Below are positions 33,470 to 42,730 of a DNA stretch of 64,000 nt, piece after piece. Position numbers and translations under genes: made by a program. Numbering within the stretch: the first letter of the stretch is position 1; every line of letters starts with the position of its first letter. The notes below the pieces were generated by a model. It was given only the letters and a program-made list of their open reading frames with translations. It was not told where the DNA came from and did not search any database. The stretch lies in NCBI GenBank assembly GCA_964646605.1, contig CAZYEX010000022.1:1-64000 (forward strand). Reading direction: 5' to 3'. This DNA comes from SBAX01 sp964646605. GTDB lineage: Bacteria > Planctomycetota > Phycisphaerae > UBA1845.

Positions 33470-34276
33470 ATGATTCGCCGTTTGCTCATTTTCGTCGGAG
33501 GGGGAGCGGTCATCGTGGGCGGGATCTGTCTGCTCAGCGACGTCTGGCAGTTCGGGTACGTCGGTTCGTGGGGGTCGCTCGGGTTGCGAGGGGGGAAGCT
33601 GTGGTACGTATGGCGGACCACGCCGATTTCCGATGGAGAAGGTTTTTACGTCGATGACGCTTCAGACGTTAACCGCGCCATGTACAGCATCAGCATGGGG
33701 GCCCGCTTCCGGGAGAAGCGGATGGGCCCGCCGGTGCTGGGCGCGCTGGCTGCGGTCGCGTACGCGCTGGTTCTGCCTGCGATCCTGCGGCGTTGGAAAC
33801 GCCCCACGCCGCGGTGGCTCATCGGCCTTCTCACGCCTACCTGCATTCTCCTCGCGGCCCTGTGGACGACGAGTCATCTCGCGACGGTCACGTTCGACGG
33901 GTCGCACGTACATCTTCGCCTCACAGAAGGGTCCGTCTCCATGTTCGTGTACCGACATCAGACCCTGGGGGGCTTCCCGTGGGGTACGGGCTGGAACGTT
34001 TATCGCGGTATTCCGCCGCTTGTCGTCGACACCGGAGGGTATTTTACTTGGCGGAGCGGAAGGATCATATTGCGTCTGCCGCTCGGAGTGCTGCTGGTGT
34101 TTTTCGCCGTGCCGACGATCGTGCTGGCGCGCCGCCCCCGGCAATTCGGTCCCGGGTGCTGCAAGCGCTGCGCTTACGACCTCACCGGCAACGAGTCCGG
34201 CGTGTGCCCGGAGTGCGGGACGCCTTGCGAAAAACCGCACCAATCCGCGGCCCAGCCAGTGGCTGGCCAGCCGTGA
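33470..34276 (+). CDS. Four-helix membrane protein with C-terminal zinc ribbon
   Basis: 268 residues. An N-terminal helix (LLIFVGGGAVIVGGICLL), two helices near residues 85-135 (VLGALAAVAYALVLPAIL; WLIGLLTPTCILLAALW), and one near 205 (LRLPLGVLLVFFAVPTIVLA). The last 35 residues are a zinc ribbon, CCKRCAYDLTGNESGVCPEC, placed in the cytoplasm after the final helix. This ribbon with the YDLTGN core is characteristic of many planctomycete membrane proteins of unknown function. It is a paralogue of the interrupted gene just upstream. Confidence 0.75.
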   Translation: MIRRLLIFVGGGAVIVGGICLLSDVWQFGYVGSWGSLGLRGGKLWYVWRTTPISDGEGFYVDDASDVNRAMYSISMGARFREKRMGPPVLGALAAVAYALVLPAILRRWKRPTPRWLIGLLTPTCILLAALWTTSHLATVTFDGSHVHLRLTEGSVSMFVYRHQTLGGFPWGTGWNVYRGIPPLVVDTGGYFTWRSGRIILRLPLGVLLVFFAVPTIVLARRPRQFGPGCCKRCAYDLTGNESGVCPECGTPCEKPHQSAAQPVAGQP

Positions 34277-34336
34277 TCCCGCTCGTTACGCCGCTAAAAA
34301 TCGACATTTGATCGCCCCACGCTACGATCACCGCGC

Positions 34337-35701
34337 ATGAGGCGAAGAAAGGTCGTGGACGTCGCGGCGGCGAGCTTCTGTCTGGCCGCTGCGGTGATTT
34401 GTTACCAGCTTCTGCTCAAGCACGTGGGGGGATCGGAGGTCGCCGGGTGGTTCGAAGCCGGTTGCACCGATGACCCAACGCCCGGCGCTCACAACTGCGC
34501 CGCGGTGCTCGCCAGCCCCTACAGCTATTTTCCGCCCAAAAGAGGGGAGGCCGCAGACGGACGGCCCCACATTCCGACCGCGTTCTTGGGGCTGGTCTAC
34601 TACTCGGCTCTGTTGATTTGGTTCATAGGCGTCGGTCGGCCCTCGGCGACCCGCCGGTGGCTTCACGCCGCTCCGCTGCTGGTGATCGGCTGCGGGCTGG
34701 CCATGTCCGGCTACTACATGATGGTCATGTTCCGCCTGCTGGATCAGTGGTGCCCGTGGTGCGTGGTGACGCACGGGCTGAATCTGCTGATTGCGATCTG
34801 CGCGGTGCTGATGTGGCCGAGGCGGAGCCAAGGTCTGGTGCCCGCTGGGGTCATCCCCGCGGCCGCCCCCTCATGGCGAGTGGTGTGGCTCACGCTGCTG
34901 GCCATCGCCGCAGTGGCCAACGGACAGCTCAACATGCTGGGGCTCAAGACCTGGAGGCGCCAAGCCCAGGCCGCATTCCAACGCCTCAAGGGCGACCCGC
35001 AAACCATGGTTCGCAACTGGTTGGCCGCGCCGCTCCGGGACATCGTCATCCGCCCCGACGACCCGATTCGCGCGGGTCCGAGCGACGACGCAGCCGAGCC
35101 TCCGCTCACCGTCGTGGTCTTCAGCGATTTCGAGTGTCCGTCGTGCAAGCGATTCGCGCTGTTCCTCGAGGAGCAAGTGCAACCGCTGTTCGCCGGTCAC
35201 ATGCGAACGGTCTTCAAGCACTATCCGTTGGACCAGACGTGCAATCCCCGCGCCGGACAAACCATGCACCGCCACGCTTGCGAAGCGATCTACATCGCGG
35301 AGGCCGCCCGCCTTCTCGGCGGCAATGACGCCTTTTGGCAAACGCACGACTATCTGTACCAACATCGCGACGTCCTCGCCGAGGGCAAACTGAGCGCCTC
35401 GGATGTCGCCTCCGCACTCGGACTTGATTCCGCGGGAGTGACGACCGCACTGACTTCCGAGCAGACCCGTACCCGCATCCACGAGGATGTCGAGCAAGCC
35501 AAGTCGCTTGAAATCCGTGGGACGCCGACGGTGTTCGTCGATGGGCGAATGGTCGAGACCCCGGCCGTCATTGAACTCGCGTTCTGGGATCACGTGGCCG
35601 AGATGTATTGGAAACGAATCGAGACGCCCAGACCGGAATCCACGCGCGTCAAACCCGCGGCGGCTACTCCAAGTACCCAAGATCGGAAAGACGCGCCGTG
35701 A
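34337..35701 (+). CDS. VKOR-DsbA-like disulphide-forming fusion protein
   Basis: 454 residues. Residues 1-160 form a vitamin K epoxide reductase domain with four to five helices, the loop cysteines in FEAGCTDDPTPGAHNCAAVL and the membrane CxxC WCPWCVV near 137-141. Residues 240-430 are a DsbA/thioredoxin domain with active site FECPSCKRFALF near 265-272 and the cis-proline loop IRGTPTVFVDG. VKOR oxidises the thioredoxin part using quinone, giving a one-protein oxidative folding pathway in the periplasm. The 3' end overlaps the convergent phosphatase-family gene by 38 bases. Confidence 0.88.
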   Translation: MRRRKVVDVAAASFCLAAAVICYQLLLKHVGGSEVAGWFEAGCTDDPTPGAHNCAAVLASPYSYFPPKRGEAADGRPHIPTAFLGLVYYSALLIWFIGVGRPSATRRWLHAAPLLVIGCGLAMSGYYMMVMFRLLDQWCPWCVVTHGLNLLIAICAVLMWPRRSQGLVPAGVIPAAAPSWRVVWLTLLAIAAVANGQLNMLGLKTWRRQAQAAFQRLKGDPQTMVRNWLAAPLRDIVIRPDDPIRAGPSDDAAEPPLTVVVFSDFECPSCKRFALFLEEQVQPLFAGHMRTVFKHYPLDQTCNPRAGQTMHRHACEAIYIAEAARLLGGNDAFWQTHDYLYQHRDVLAEGKLSASDVASALGLDSAGVTTALTSEQTRTRIHEDVEQAKSLEIRGTPTVFVDGRMVETPAVIELAFWDHVAEMYWKRIETPRPESTRVKPAAATPSTQDRKDAP

Positions 35702-37388
35702 CCTTGCGGATATCGTCATCAGAATAGCTGTGCGCCGCGGTCGTCGGGGCATCGGCAGGACCGGTCGCTTCCGAGCGGACGGTGGGCGGTCGATCGAACA
35801 GCTCGCCGACCACCCGTCCTTGCATGTCCTCGGGGATCGGCAAACCCAGCATGGCCAAGATCGTCGGCGCGCAATCGACGATGTGCGCGTCGACGCGCAC
35901 CCCTTGTGCGACGCCCGGACCCGTCGCGGCGAGAACGCCCTCCGGGCGATGGGTGCCTTCCAATCGGCGATACGAAAGCCAGCGAACCGCACTTCGTCCG
36001 CGGATCTTGCGGATCACCGCCAGACAGGGGTGCGGAATCAGCATCAGGTCGGGCATCCACGGCTGCTCCGCGCGCGTGCAACCGTACAGCTCTTCCGGTT
36101 TGTGGACGTCGGTGAACAGAGGTATGAGGTTCCCATCGGGCGACCGCACTTGGCACTCGTCGCCGAGAAACCGCCTCCGCAGCTCCTCGCGCAGACGCTC
36201 ATAGTCGCCCGGCTCGACGATGCCCGTAGGTTGCCGGCCGTGGAGATTGAGATAAAGAAACCCGGCCATGCCCGCGTGCATCACGCACGCCCGAGTGCGC
36301 GAGAAGTCCACCGCCAAGTCGTGCAGCACGTCACCCGGGCGGGCAAAGCGCCGCGTACGACCTCGCAGACGGTCCCAGATCAACCGCGCCCGTGTGTACT
36401 CCTGCGACCCGCCGCCGTGCAGCGACAGGTAGCCCCATCGCTGCAACAGAAGATTCGGCTGAACCTTCCCCTCCAAACTCCCGTGTCCGTGATCGGACAC
36501 GATGAGCACTGCGGCGTCGTGGGCCGCGGCGTAATCCAGCAAAGTCCCCACCGCCCCATCCGCCGCCGCAAAGCACTGTTTCACCGCCTCGCATCGACCC
36601 GGTTGACGATGCGACCATCGCGGATCGAGGTACTTCCACGCCTTGTGCTGCAAGTTGTCCACCAACTTCAAGACGACCATGAGCACATCCCAGCCGTGAA
36701 GGTCGCCCAGCCAGGTGGTCATCTCGGCGCCTTGGTCGAAACTGCGACTCACGTAGTCGAGGTTCTCTCGAAAAATCGCCTCGCCTCCCAGTGTTTTTCG
36801 TCGCCACTTGGCCCGCAACGTCGGGTCGGGAAAGCGGCGCAGGACTTCGCCGCGAAGCTGCGGAGGGTAGACGAAGTCAGAATCGACGCCGGGAGTCTCG
36901 AAACCGCTGATGAGAAAACCGTTCACGGGTCGGGCGGGGAAGGTCATGGGAACGTTGATGCTCCCCACCCGCAATCCCTTGTCGCCTAGCATCTGCCACA
37001 AGGTCCGCACGTGACCGAGGCTGAAGGTCGTGTTGAACGACAACTTGTTGGTGCCGGTTTCGTAACGCTCAAAATCGAGAATCCCGTGAGCGCCGGGATT
37101 CTTACCGGTGAGAAAAGTGGTCCAGGCGGCCGGCGTGATGGGCGGGACTGTGGAATGCAGCACGCCGGATACGCCGCCGTCCACGACCGCTCGTAGGCGC
37201 GGCAGGCGTCCCTCGGCCATCAGCGGGCGAAGAACGTCCCAGGTCGCTCCGTCCAGCCCCACGATCAGCAGCCGTTTCGCGCGGACGTCGCTACGTGATC
37301 CAGCGCCGCCCGCCAGGCTCTCTGCCGGTTCGGGTGAGGTACGTACGAGGCTGGGCGCGACCGCCGACGATCGGGGGCTCGACTCCAT
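35664..37388 (-). CDS. Alkaline-phosphatase-superfamily phosphodiesterase
   Basis: 574 residues. After a 38-residue variable N-terminus the core starts at RLLIVGLDGATWDVLRPLM, with the first metal Asp. The nucleophile Thr is in PPITPAAWTTFLTGKNPGAH; further metal ligands are in LIVSDHGHGSLEGKV and GTHRPEGVLAATGPGV. It belongs to the type I phosphodiesterase/nucleotide pyrophosphatase group common in planctomycetes. The C-terminal 25 residues (HSYSDDDIRKVTARLSDLGY) form a helix tail also seen in these proteins. Substrate unknown. An internal start near VRAKRLLIVG is possible. Confidence 0.85.
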   Translation of the reverse strand: MESSPRSSAVAPSLVRTSPEPAESLAGGAGSRSDVRAKRLLIVGLDGATWDVLRPLMAEGRLPRLRAVVDGGVSGVLHSTVPPITPAAWTTFLTGKNPGAHGILDFERYETGTNKLSFNTTFSLGHVRTLWQMLGDKGLRVGSINVPMTFPARPVNGFLISGFETPGVDSDFVYPPQLRGEVLRRFPDPTLRAKWRRKTLGGEAIFRENLDYVSRSFDQGAEMTTWLGDLHGWDVLMVVLKLVDNLQHKAWKYLDPRWSHRQPGRCEAVKQCFAAADGAVGTLLDYAAAHDAAVLIVSDHGHGSLEGKVQPNLLLQRWGYLSLHGGGSQEYTRARLIWDRLRGRTRRFARPGDVLHDLAVDFSRTRACVMHAGMAGFLYLNLHGRQPTGIVEPGDYERLREELRRRFLGDECQVRSPDGNLIPLFTDVHKPEELYGCTRAEQPWMPDLMLIPHPCLAVIRKIRGRSAVRWLSYRRLEGTHRPEGVLAATGPGVAQGVRVDAHIVDCAPTILAMLGLPIPEDMQGRVVGELFDRPPTVRSEATGPADAPTTAAHSYSDDDIRKVTARLSDLGYLE

Positions 37389-37645
37389 CCCAGGTTAGCA
37401 TAGCGATCCGCCCAAGGGTTGCCACGTCGCCGCGCGGCACGCCCAATCTCAAGTCCACCGGTGGGGAGTTCCGATAGCCCATCGTCGTTGTGACGGACCT
37501 GAGACGAAGGTCGTACTTGTCTCGGCTCGCGGTGGGAGCTACTGTGTCGGCGCTCCGGGGGAGTATCGCCCGTCGCTAGGATCACAGGGTTTCTCGGCCG
37601 GGAACAACGGTCAGGCCGCCCCAATGCACGAAGGTTCGGTACACG

Positions 37646-39139
37646 ATGAAGATCGCCATGTTGTCATGGGAGTCGCTGCACTCCATCCGCGTGGGCGGAA
37701 TCGCCCCCCACGTGAGCGAACTTGCAGCGGCCCTTCGGCAGCGCGGCCACGAGGTACACGTCTATACGCGCCTCGCTGAGGGGCAGACAACCTACGCGTG
37801 TTTGGACGGCGTGCATTACCACCGTTGTCCCTTCCAACCCGACGCCGACTTCGTCACCTCCATGGAACGAATGTCGGACAGCCTCGTCTGGCACCTGGGC
37901 GAGGAGGAGGCGCTGTCGGGCCGTCCTTGCGACGTCGTGCATGGCCATGACTGGCTGGTTTGCTCGGCGCTGCGGCAGATCAAGAACGACCGGCGTCGAC
38001 CCGTCGCCGTCACCATCCACTCCACCGAGTACGGTCGCTGCGGAAACGAGCTTTTCTGGCACGGTCAGTCGCGGCGGATCCGCGAGTTGGAATGGGAATC
38101 GACGTACATCGCCAACCGCGTGATCTGCGTCTCCGAATCGCTCCGCAAGGAAGCCCACTGGCTCTACTCGGTTCCCGTGGACAAGACCACCGCGATCTAC
38201 AACGGCGTCGACGTCCGCCCCTTCAACGCCAAGGTCGACACCCAATCCGTCCGCCGGAAATTCTCGGTCGGCGCCGACGATCCGTGCGTACTTTTCGCCG
38301 GACGTCTCGCTTGGCAGAAAGGACCGGACTTGCTGGTCGATGCCATTCCCGGCGTGCTTCGGCAACATCCCCGGACCAAGTTCCTGTTCGCCGGCGAGGG
38401 CGACATGCGCACCGGTCTGGAGAAACGCGCTGCGGATGTCGGCGGGACGCGGGCTTCGCGCTTCGTCGGCTATCACAGCGGGGCCGATCTGATCGCCCTG
38501 TTCAAGACCGCCGATGTGGTCTGTGTCCCCAGCCGCAACGAACCGTTCGGAATCGTGATCCTCGAAGCCTGGAGCGCGACCAAACCGGTCGTGGCCACGC
38601 GGACCGGCGGGCCGGCGGAGTTCGTCCGCCACGGCCACACCGGTCTCACCGTGCCCACCGAGGTTGCCGCCATCGGCGAGGGTCTCGACACTGTCCTCTC
38701 CGACCAGGAAAAGGCCGACAGTCTCGGTCGAAATGGCCGCAAAGAGGCGGAAACGCGGTTTTCTTGGGACGTCATCGCCGCCCAAACCGAGGCCGTGTAT
38801 CTGTCGATTTTGGAGAATGGCGGGACAGGCGCGTCCCCCGGCCCCGGGGACGGAACACAGGAGACGACGATCATGGCCCGAACTACCGGCTCGAAACCTC
38901 ACGACGGGCGTGGCGCCTCGGCGCGCTTCACCACCGAGCAGAACAGGGGCTTGGTCATTCCCGCCCGGCCTGCCGACGCTCCCGGATCCACCAATCCCCT
39001 CGAACCGAGCGCCGAGGACATCAGCCGCCGCGCCTACGAACTGTACCTAGGCCGCAACGGACGTCCGGGCGACCCGGCCGCCGACTGGCTGCAAGCCGAA
39101 CGCGAACTCCGCCAACTCCACCGCGCCCCCAAAGCCTAG
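37646..39139 (+). CDS. GT4 glycosyltransferase with a C-terminal DUF2934 domain
   Basis: 497 residues. Residues 1-395 form a GT-B fold like starch/glycogen synthase or GT4 enzymes: MKIAMLSWESLHSIRVGGIA, DVVHGHDWLVCSA, VDKTTAIYNGVDVRPFNAKV, LFAGRLAWQKGPDLLVDAI and the donor-site VPSRNEPFGIVILEAWSATK. After a Gly/Pro linker, residues 455-497 match DUF2934: EDISRRAYELYLGRNGRPGD, AADWLQAERELRQLHRA. DUF2934 normally occurs in stand-alone small proteins. It is probably involved in glucan synthesis. Four-base convergent overlap with the MBL gene. Confidence 0.85.
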   Translation: MKIAMLSWESLHSIRVGGIAPHVSELAAALRQRGHEVHVYTRLAEGQTTYACLDGVHYHRCPFQPDADFVTSMERMSDSLVWHLGEEEALSGRPCDVVHGHDWLVCSALRQIKNDRRRPVAVTIHSTEYGRCGNELFWHGQSRRIRELEWESTYIANRVICVSESLRKEAHWLYSVPVDKTTAIYNGVDVRPFNAKVDTQSVRRKFSVGADDPCVLFAGRLAWQKGPDLLVDAIPGVLRQHPRTKFLFAGEGDMRTGLEKRAADVGGTRASRFVGYHSGADLIALFKTADVVCVPSRNEPFGIVILEAWSATKPVVATRTGGPAEFVRHGHTGLTVPTEVAAIGEGLDTVLSDQEKADSLGRNGRKEAETRFSWDVIAAQTEAVYLSILENGGTGASPGPGDGTQETTIMARTTGSKPHDGRGASARFTTEQNRGLVIPARPADAPGSTNPLEPSAEDISRRAYELYLGRNGRPGDPAADWLQAERELRQLHRAPKA

Positions 39140-40032
39140 CCTTCCGAGGCTTCCTGCACCGCCGCCGACGGCGCCGCACGCGCCGCCGGAACACGCGGAG
39201 GGCGATCCATCAGAAACGAAACCCGCCCGGCATCTTCGCGGGCGAGCACCTTTTCGAGCATCTGTTTGACGGAACGCATGTCCGTTCGCCGCGTGACGTG
39301 GGTCAGGAGGATCTGCGCCTCGGGTAGCGCGGCACAGATTTTCGGAACGTCGTCGACGTGAATGTGCCGGCCAGCGCGGGCCCGTTCGAGGTGGTCCCGA
39401 TCGAAGAACGTACACTCGACGAGCAAGGCGCGGCTCCGCCGCACAAAATCCAGCTCCAGGAACCGCCCCAGGGCCGTGTCGCCCGTGTAGGTGAGCAGCA
39501 CGACCTCCAGGGTCTCCTCGATTTGCACGCCTTGTTTCTTGAGTTCCACGAGCTGCGGTCCGGTCTTGCCCACGAACTCCGGTTTGAGCTTGTGACGACG
39601 TTCGATCAAAGAGAACCCCAAGGAATGCGCCGAGTGGTTCACGGTGAAGGCGCGTACGGACAGCCCTCGACGGAGTTCCACTTCCTCCAGATGTTCGACG
39701 CCGTACACCTGTCCGGGTGAGGGATGGCCCTCGATTTCGGACCACACATCCATGAGCTTCTGGATGGGCTGGGCGAGCCCGCGATGCACGATCACCCGGC
39801 CGGGTGGGAGGTCCACGAAGGTCCGCTGCGAGAAGTAGTAGGCGACCCCCGCCGCGTGGTCCATATGCCCATGGCTCAAACAGATGTTGTCGATGGAGAT
39901 GACCTCGCGTGGGGCCCGGCCTACGTCGAAACAGACGTTGTACTCCGGGGCGATGACGAGGCTTTCCTCCCCGCCGACGGAGAACCCAACCACCCGCGTA
40001 GCCCCGACCTGCTTTTCGACCAGCCTTCCCAT
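39136..40032 (-). CDS. MBL-fold hydrolase related to ribonuclease Z
   Basis: About 298 residues from MGRLVEKQVGATRVVG (a start at 40068 adds 12 residues). Metal motif LSHGHMDHAAGVAYYFSQR, then VNHSAHSLGFSLIERR, TYTGDTALGRFLELDF and ILLTHVTRRT provide the remaining His/Asp ligands of a tRNase Z-like enzyme. Members of this plant-type short group are often annotated ribonuclease Z, but tRNA 3' processing has not been shown for this branch. The C-terminus is Ala/Pro-rich. Divergent from nrdR. Confidence 0.8.
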   Translation of the reverse strand: MGRLVEKQVGATRVVGFSVGGEESLVIAPEYNVCFDVGRAPREVISIDNICLSHGHMDHAAGVAYYFSQRTFVDLPPGRVIVHRGLAQPIQKLMDVWSEIEGHPSPGQVYGVEHLEEVELRRGLSVRAFTVNHSAHSLGFSLIERRHKLKPEFVGKTGPQLVELKKQGVQIEETLEVVLLTYTGDTALGRFLELDFVRRSRALLVECTFFDRDHLERARAGRHIHVDDVPKICAALPEAQILLTHVTRRTDMRSVKQMLEKVLAREDAGRVSFLMDRPPRVPAARAAPSAAVQEASEG

Positions 40033-40090
40033 GTACCCGTCGTTTCCCCGACCGTGCCGCGAACTCACAGGGGGTACCCTATGCGATTTG

Positions 40091-40106
40091 ACACCCTATA
40101 TCTAGT
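40091..40106 (+). promoter_or_regulatory. NrdR-box-like palindrome upstream of nrdR
   Basis: ACACCCTATATCTAGT resembles the NrdR box consensus ACACwATATATwGwGT at most positions and lies in the divergent spacer 110 bases before nrdR. Only one copy is seen, whereas functional operators are usually paired, so autoregulation is a possibility and not a firm call. It overlaps a TTGACA at 40089-40094. Confidence 0.35.
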
Positions 40107-40215
40107 GGCGGTACCCTCCCCCGCGTTCCAGGTATGGCACGGTGAAACGAACCGCGGTGCCTTCCGAGGGCGGCGGTGAGTCGCCCGGACGCCTTCCCAG
40201 GCCGAGCAGCGAGCC

Positions 40216-40713
40216 ATGCTTTGTCCCGCATGTAAGAGCACCGATAACAAGGTCATCGACTCCCGGGTCACCGAGGGCGGGTCGGTGATCCGTCGTCGTC
40301 GCGTCTGCGTGGATTGCAAACGGCGCTTCACCACCAAAGAGCGCGTCGAGGAGGAGGTCCGCCTCACGGTCACCAAGGCCAACGGGCAGCGGGTCCCTTA
40401 CAACCGCGAGAACGTCCTCCATGGCGTGGCCCGCGCCTGCACCAAGCTGGACATCACCGAGCAGCAACTCCTGGAACTCGTCGACCGGGTGGAGGAGGAC
40501 ATCTTCGGCCACCACGATCGGGAAATCCACACCGAACAGATTGGACAATACGTCGGCGCCCACCTGCGGCGGCTGCACCAAGTGGCCTACGTCCGCTTCA
40601 TGAGCGTACACCGCAAGTTCGGCACCATCGACGAGTTCATCGACGAAATCAGCGACGTGCGGGAGCGCGTGGCCCATGACAGCCCCACGCAGCAGAGTCT
40701 CTTCGAGGCGTAA
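40216..40713 (+). CDS. nrdR: Transcriptional repressor NrdR
   Basis: 165 residues. N-terminal zinc ribbon MLCPACKSTDNKVIDSR and RRRRVCVDCKRRFTTKERVE, followed by the ATP-cone (VTKANGQRVPYNRENVLHGV, then VDRVEEDIFGHHDREIHTEQ). NrdR senses dATP/ATP and represses ribonucleotide reductase genes. The Ala/Pro stretch usual in other domains is absent; C-terminus extends slightly beyond the cone. Monocistronic, divergent from the MBL gene. Confidence 0.95.
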   Translation: MLCPACKSTDNKVIDSRVTEGGSVIRRRRVCVDCKRRFTTKERVEEEVRLTVTKANGQRVPYNRENVLHGVARACTKLDITEQQLLELVDRVEEDIFGHHDREIHTEQIGQYVGAHLRRLHQVAYVRFMSVHRKFGTIDEFIDEISDVRERVAHDSPTQQSLFEA

Positions 40714-40725
40714 AGCGATCAAGCC

Positions 40726-41802
40726 CTACGGCGCGACCTCGTTTTTTGGACCCGCGTAGAACGCCTCCCAAATGGCGCCGGCGAACAATTCATGGGCCCG
40801 CTCGTTGGGGTGGGCATCCTGGCGGTTGACGATCAGTTGCGCGCGGGGAATGGTCTCGACGACCGGATACAGATCAAGCACGGGAACGCCGTTGGCCTCG
40901 AAATAACGCCGCAAGGTCGCGTGCAGCCTTGCGGGAATGTATTTCTCTCCGCGTGTTTCGAGGAACGGAAGGAGCACCGCCCGAATGACGACGCCGCGAT
41001 CCTTGCACCGTGCGATCATCTCACCGAGTTGCTGCTGGTGCTTGTGCCAAGTGGGTTCGTCGGCGAAACCATCCGCCAACCAATCGTGATAGCTTGCCAC
41101 CGTCGGCAAGCGCGGCAGATACATGCGGCGGAAGAGAAAATCAAGCAGACAAGAGCTTTCCAGATTGAAAAACGTGGGTTCCGGGGGCCGCGTGGGATTG
41201 AAATCCCGGCGGGTCCCAAGCAGTTTTTCGATGTCGTTGGGCACGTAGCCGAGCACGACCTCGTCCACGCCGTAGACCTCGATCATGTCCGCAACGGGTT
41301 GCAACTGCGCCCCCGTGTCCCAGCCGGGTTTGGCCACGTTCAGCACCTCCGTCGTGCCGGGTGCGCGGCGGTCGAACATGGCCTGGATGCGGTCGGAAAA
41401 CCTATCTTGGGGTTTCTCGATCCCCCATCCATACACGAACGAATCGCCCACAAAGGCAATGCGCCGAACTCCCGGCGGTTTCTCGGGCGACCATTCGTGA
41501 TCGCGGCAACCCAGCGAGTTGAGTTGCGTGTACAAGGCGAACCAGCGACGGGCGGGCAACGACATCCCGAAAGAATCCGTCGCCACGTGAACAAAACGCA
41601 GGTAACTCTCCGCACCAAGGGCAACGAGCCCGAGCAGGCACGCGAACACCATCCCGTTGCCGAGTACCAGTCCCGTCCGTCGAAACCGCCGGCGCGGAAA
41701 AAGACGAAAGAAGCACAAGGTGTGAACGAGGAGAGAAAGGAACAGCGCCCAGGCGACGAGGTAATCGAGGAGATAACCGAAGGCGCCGCTGGTGAGCATC
41801 AA
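40726..41802 (-). CDS. Membrane-anchored SGNH/GDSL hydrolase-like protein
   Basis: 358 residues. Two N-terminal helices (YLLDYLVAWALFLSLLVHTL; GLVLGNGMVFACLLGLVAL) anchor it. The SGNH blocks follow: RRIAFVGDSFVYGWGIEKP with the Ser nucleophile, LGYVPNDIEKL with the Asn, and VNRQDAHPNERAHELFA with the Asp/His pair. Such proteins act as acyl esterases or deacetylases on exported glycans. The start ATGA overlaps the stop of nadC, so it is translated with it. Confidence 0.8.
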   Translation of the reverse strand: MMLTSGAFGYLLDYLVAWALFLSLLVHTLCFFRLFPRRRFRRTGLVLGNGMVFACLLGLVALGAESYLRFVHVATDSFGMSLPARRWFALYTQLNSLGCRDHEWSPEKPPGVRRIAFVGDSFVYGWGIEKPQDRFSDRIQAMFDRRAPGTTEVLNVAKPGWDTGAQLQPVADMIEVYGVDEVVLGYVPNDIEKLLGTRRDFNPTRPPEPTFFNLESSCLLDFLFRRMYLPRLPTVASYHDWLADGFADEPTWHKHQQQLGEMIARCKDRGVVIRAVLLPFLETRGEKYIPARLHATLRRYFEANGVPVLDLYPVVETIPRAQLIVNRQDAHPNERAHELFAGAIWEAFYAGPKNEVAP

Positions 41803-42704
41803 ATCCGTTCCAGGGAAAGGTCCAAGGCCGGTGCGGAGTGGGTGAGCGCACCGACCGAAATACGATCGACGCCCGTCTCGGCAACCGCACGAACGGTTCG
41901 CAGCGTGATCCCACCCGAAGCCTCCAGGGCGACTTTCCCTTCCAAGCCGGCGGCATCTCGTAACCCCACGGCTTTGGCCAAATCGGGCACCGCGAAATTG
42001 TCGAGCAGAATCACGTCGATCCCCACGACCTTCAGAAGTTGTTCGACCTCGCGCACCGACTGCGCCTCGACCGAAACCTCGGGCCCTCCCGAATCTCGCG
42101 CCGGAAGCCGGTTCAACATCTCGACCACCGCGCTCGCCAGCCGACCACGATCCGCCCCCACCAGATGGTTGTCCTTGATGAGCACCGCGTCATACAGGCC
42201 CATGCGATGATTGTGCCCGCCCCCGCAGCGCACGGCATATTTCTCCAAAATCCGCCAACCGGGCGTCGTCTTGCGGGTGTCATAAACCGCAGCGCGGGTT
42301 CCGGAAACGGCGTCGACGAAGGCCCGAGTGAGCGTCGCCACGCCGCAGAGGCGTTGCAGGAAGTTCAACAAGACGCGCTCGGCGGCGAGAACGGACCCCA
42401 ACGCCCCACGGAGTGCGGCAATCGTCATCGGCGGTGTTCCGATCTTCATCCCGTCACACGTCCCCGCCGCCCACTCCACACGGATTTGCGGGTCATAGGC
42501 CGAAAGAATCGCGGGCAGGACCTCTCGACCGGCCAGCACCCCGGCGGACTTGACCTGCAATTCAAAGGCCGACGGTGCGTGCGGATCATCGAGAAGTGCC
42601 GTGGTAATGTCACCCCTGCCGAGGTCCTCGCGCTTGGCCAGGGCGATGAGTTCCCGTACGGACGGATCGTCGGCTACGCTCACGGGGTCGATTGTCAAAC
42701 GCAT
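41799..42704 (-). CDS. nadC: Nicotinate-nucleotide pyrophosphorylase (carboxylating)
   Basis: 301 residues from MRLTIDPVSVADDPSVREL. Quinolinate phosphoribosyltransferase marks: LIALAKREDLGRGDITTALL, LNFLQRLCGVATLTRAFVDA, VYDTRKTTPGWRILEKYAVR, CGGGHNHRMGLYDAVLIKDN and LEASGGITLRTVRAVAETGV. It converts quinolinate and PRPP to nicotinate mononucleotide in NAD synthesis. The frame extends upstream into the HAD-like gene region but the conserved start is here. nadD lies 6.5 kb away and is separate. Confidence 0.93.
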   Translation of the reverse strand: MRLTIDPVSVADDPSVRELIALAKREDLGRGDITTALLDDPHAPSAFELQVKSAGVLAGREVLPAILSAYDPQIRVEWAAGTCDGMKIGTPPMTIAALRGALGSVLAAERVLLNFLQRLCGVATLTRAFVDAVSGTRAAVYDTRKTTPGWRILEKYAVRCGGGHNHRMGLYDAVLIKDNHLVGADRGRLASAVVEMLNRLPARDSGGPEVSVEAQSVREVEQLLKVVGIDVILLDNFAVPDLAKAVGLRDAAGLEGKVALEASGGITLRTVRAVAETGVDRISVGALTHSAPALDLSLERI

Positions 42705-42730
42705 ATGCCCCTTTGGCAAGCCGCGAGGCA

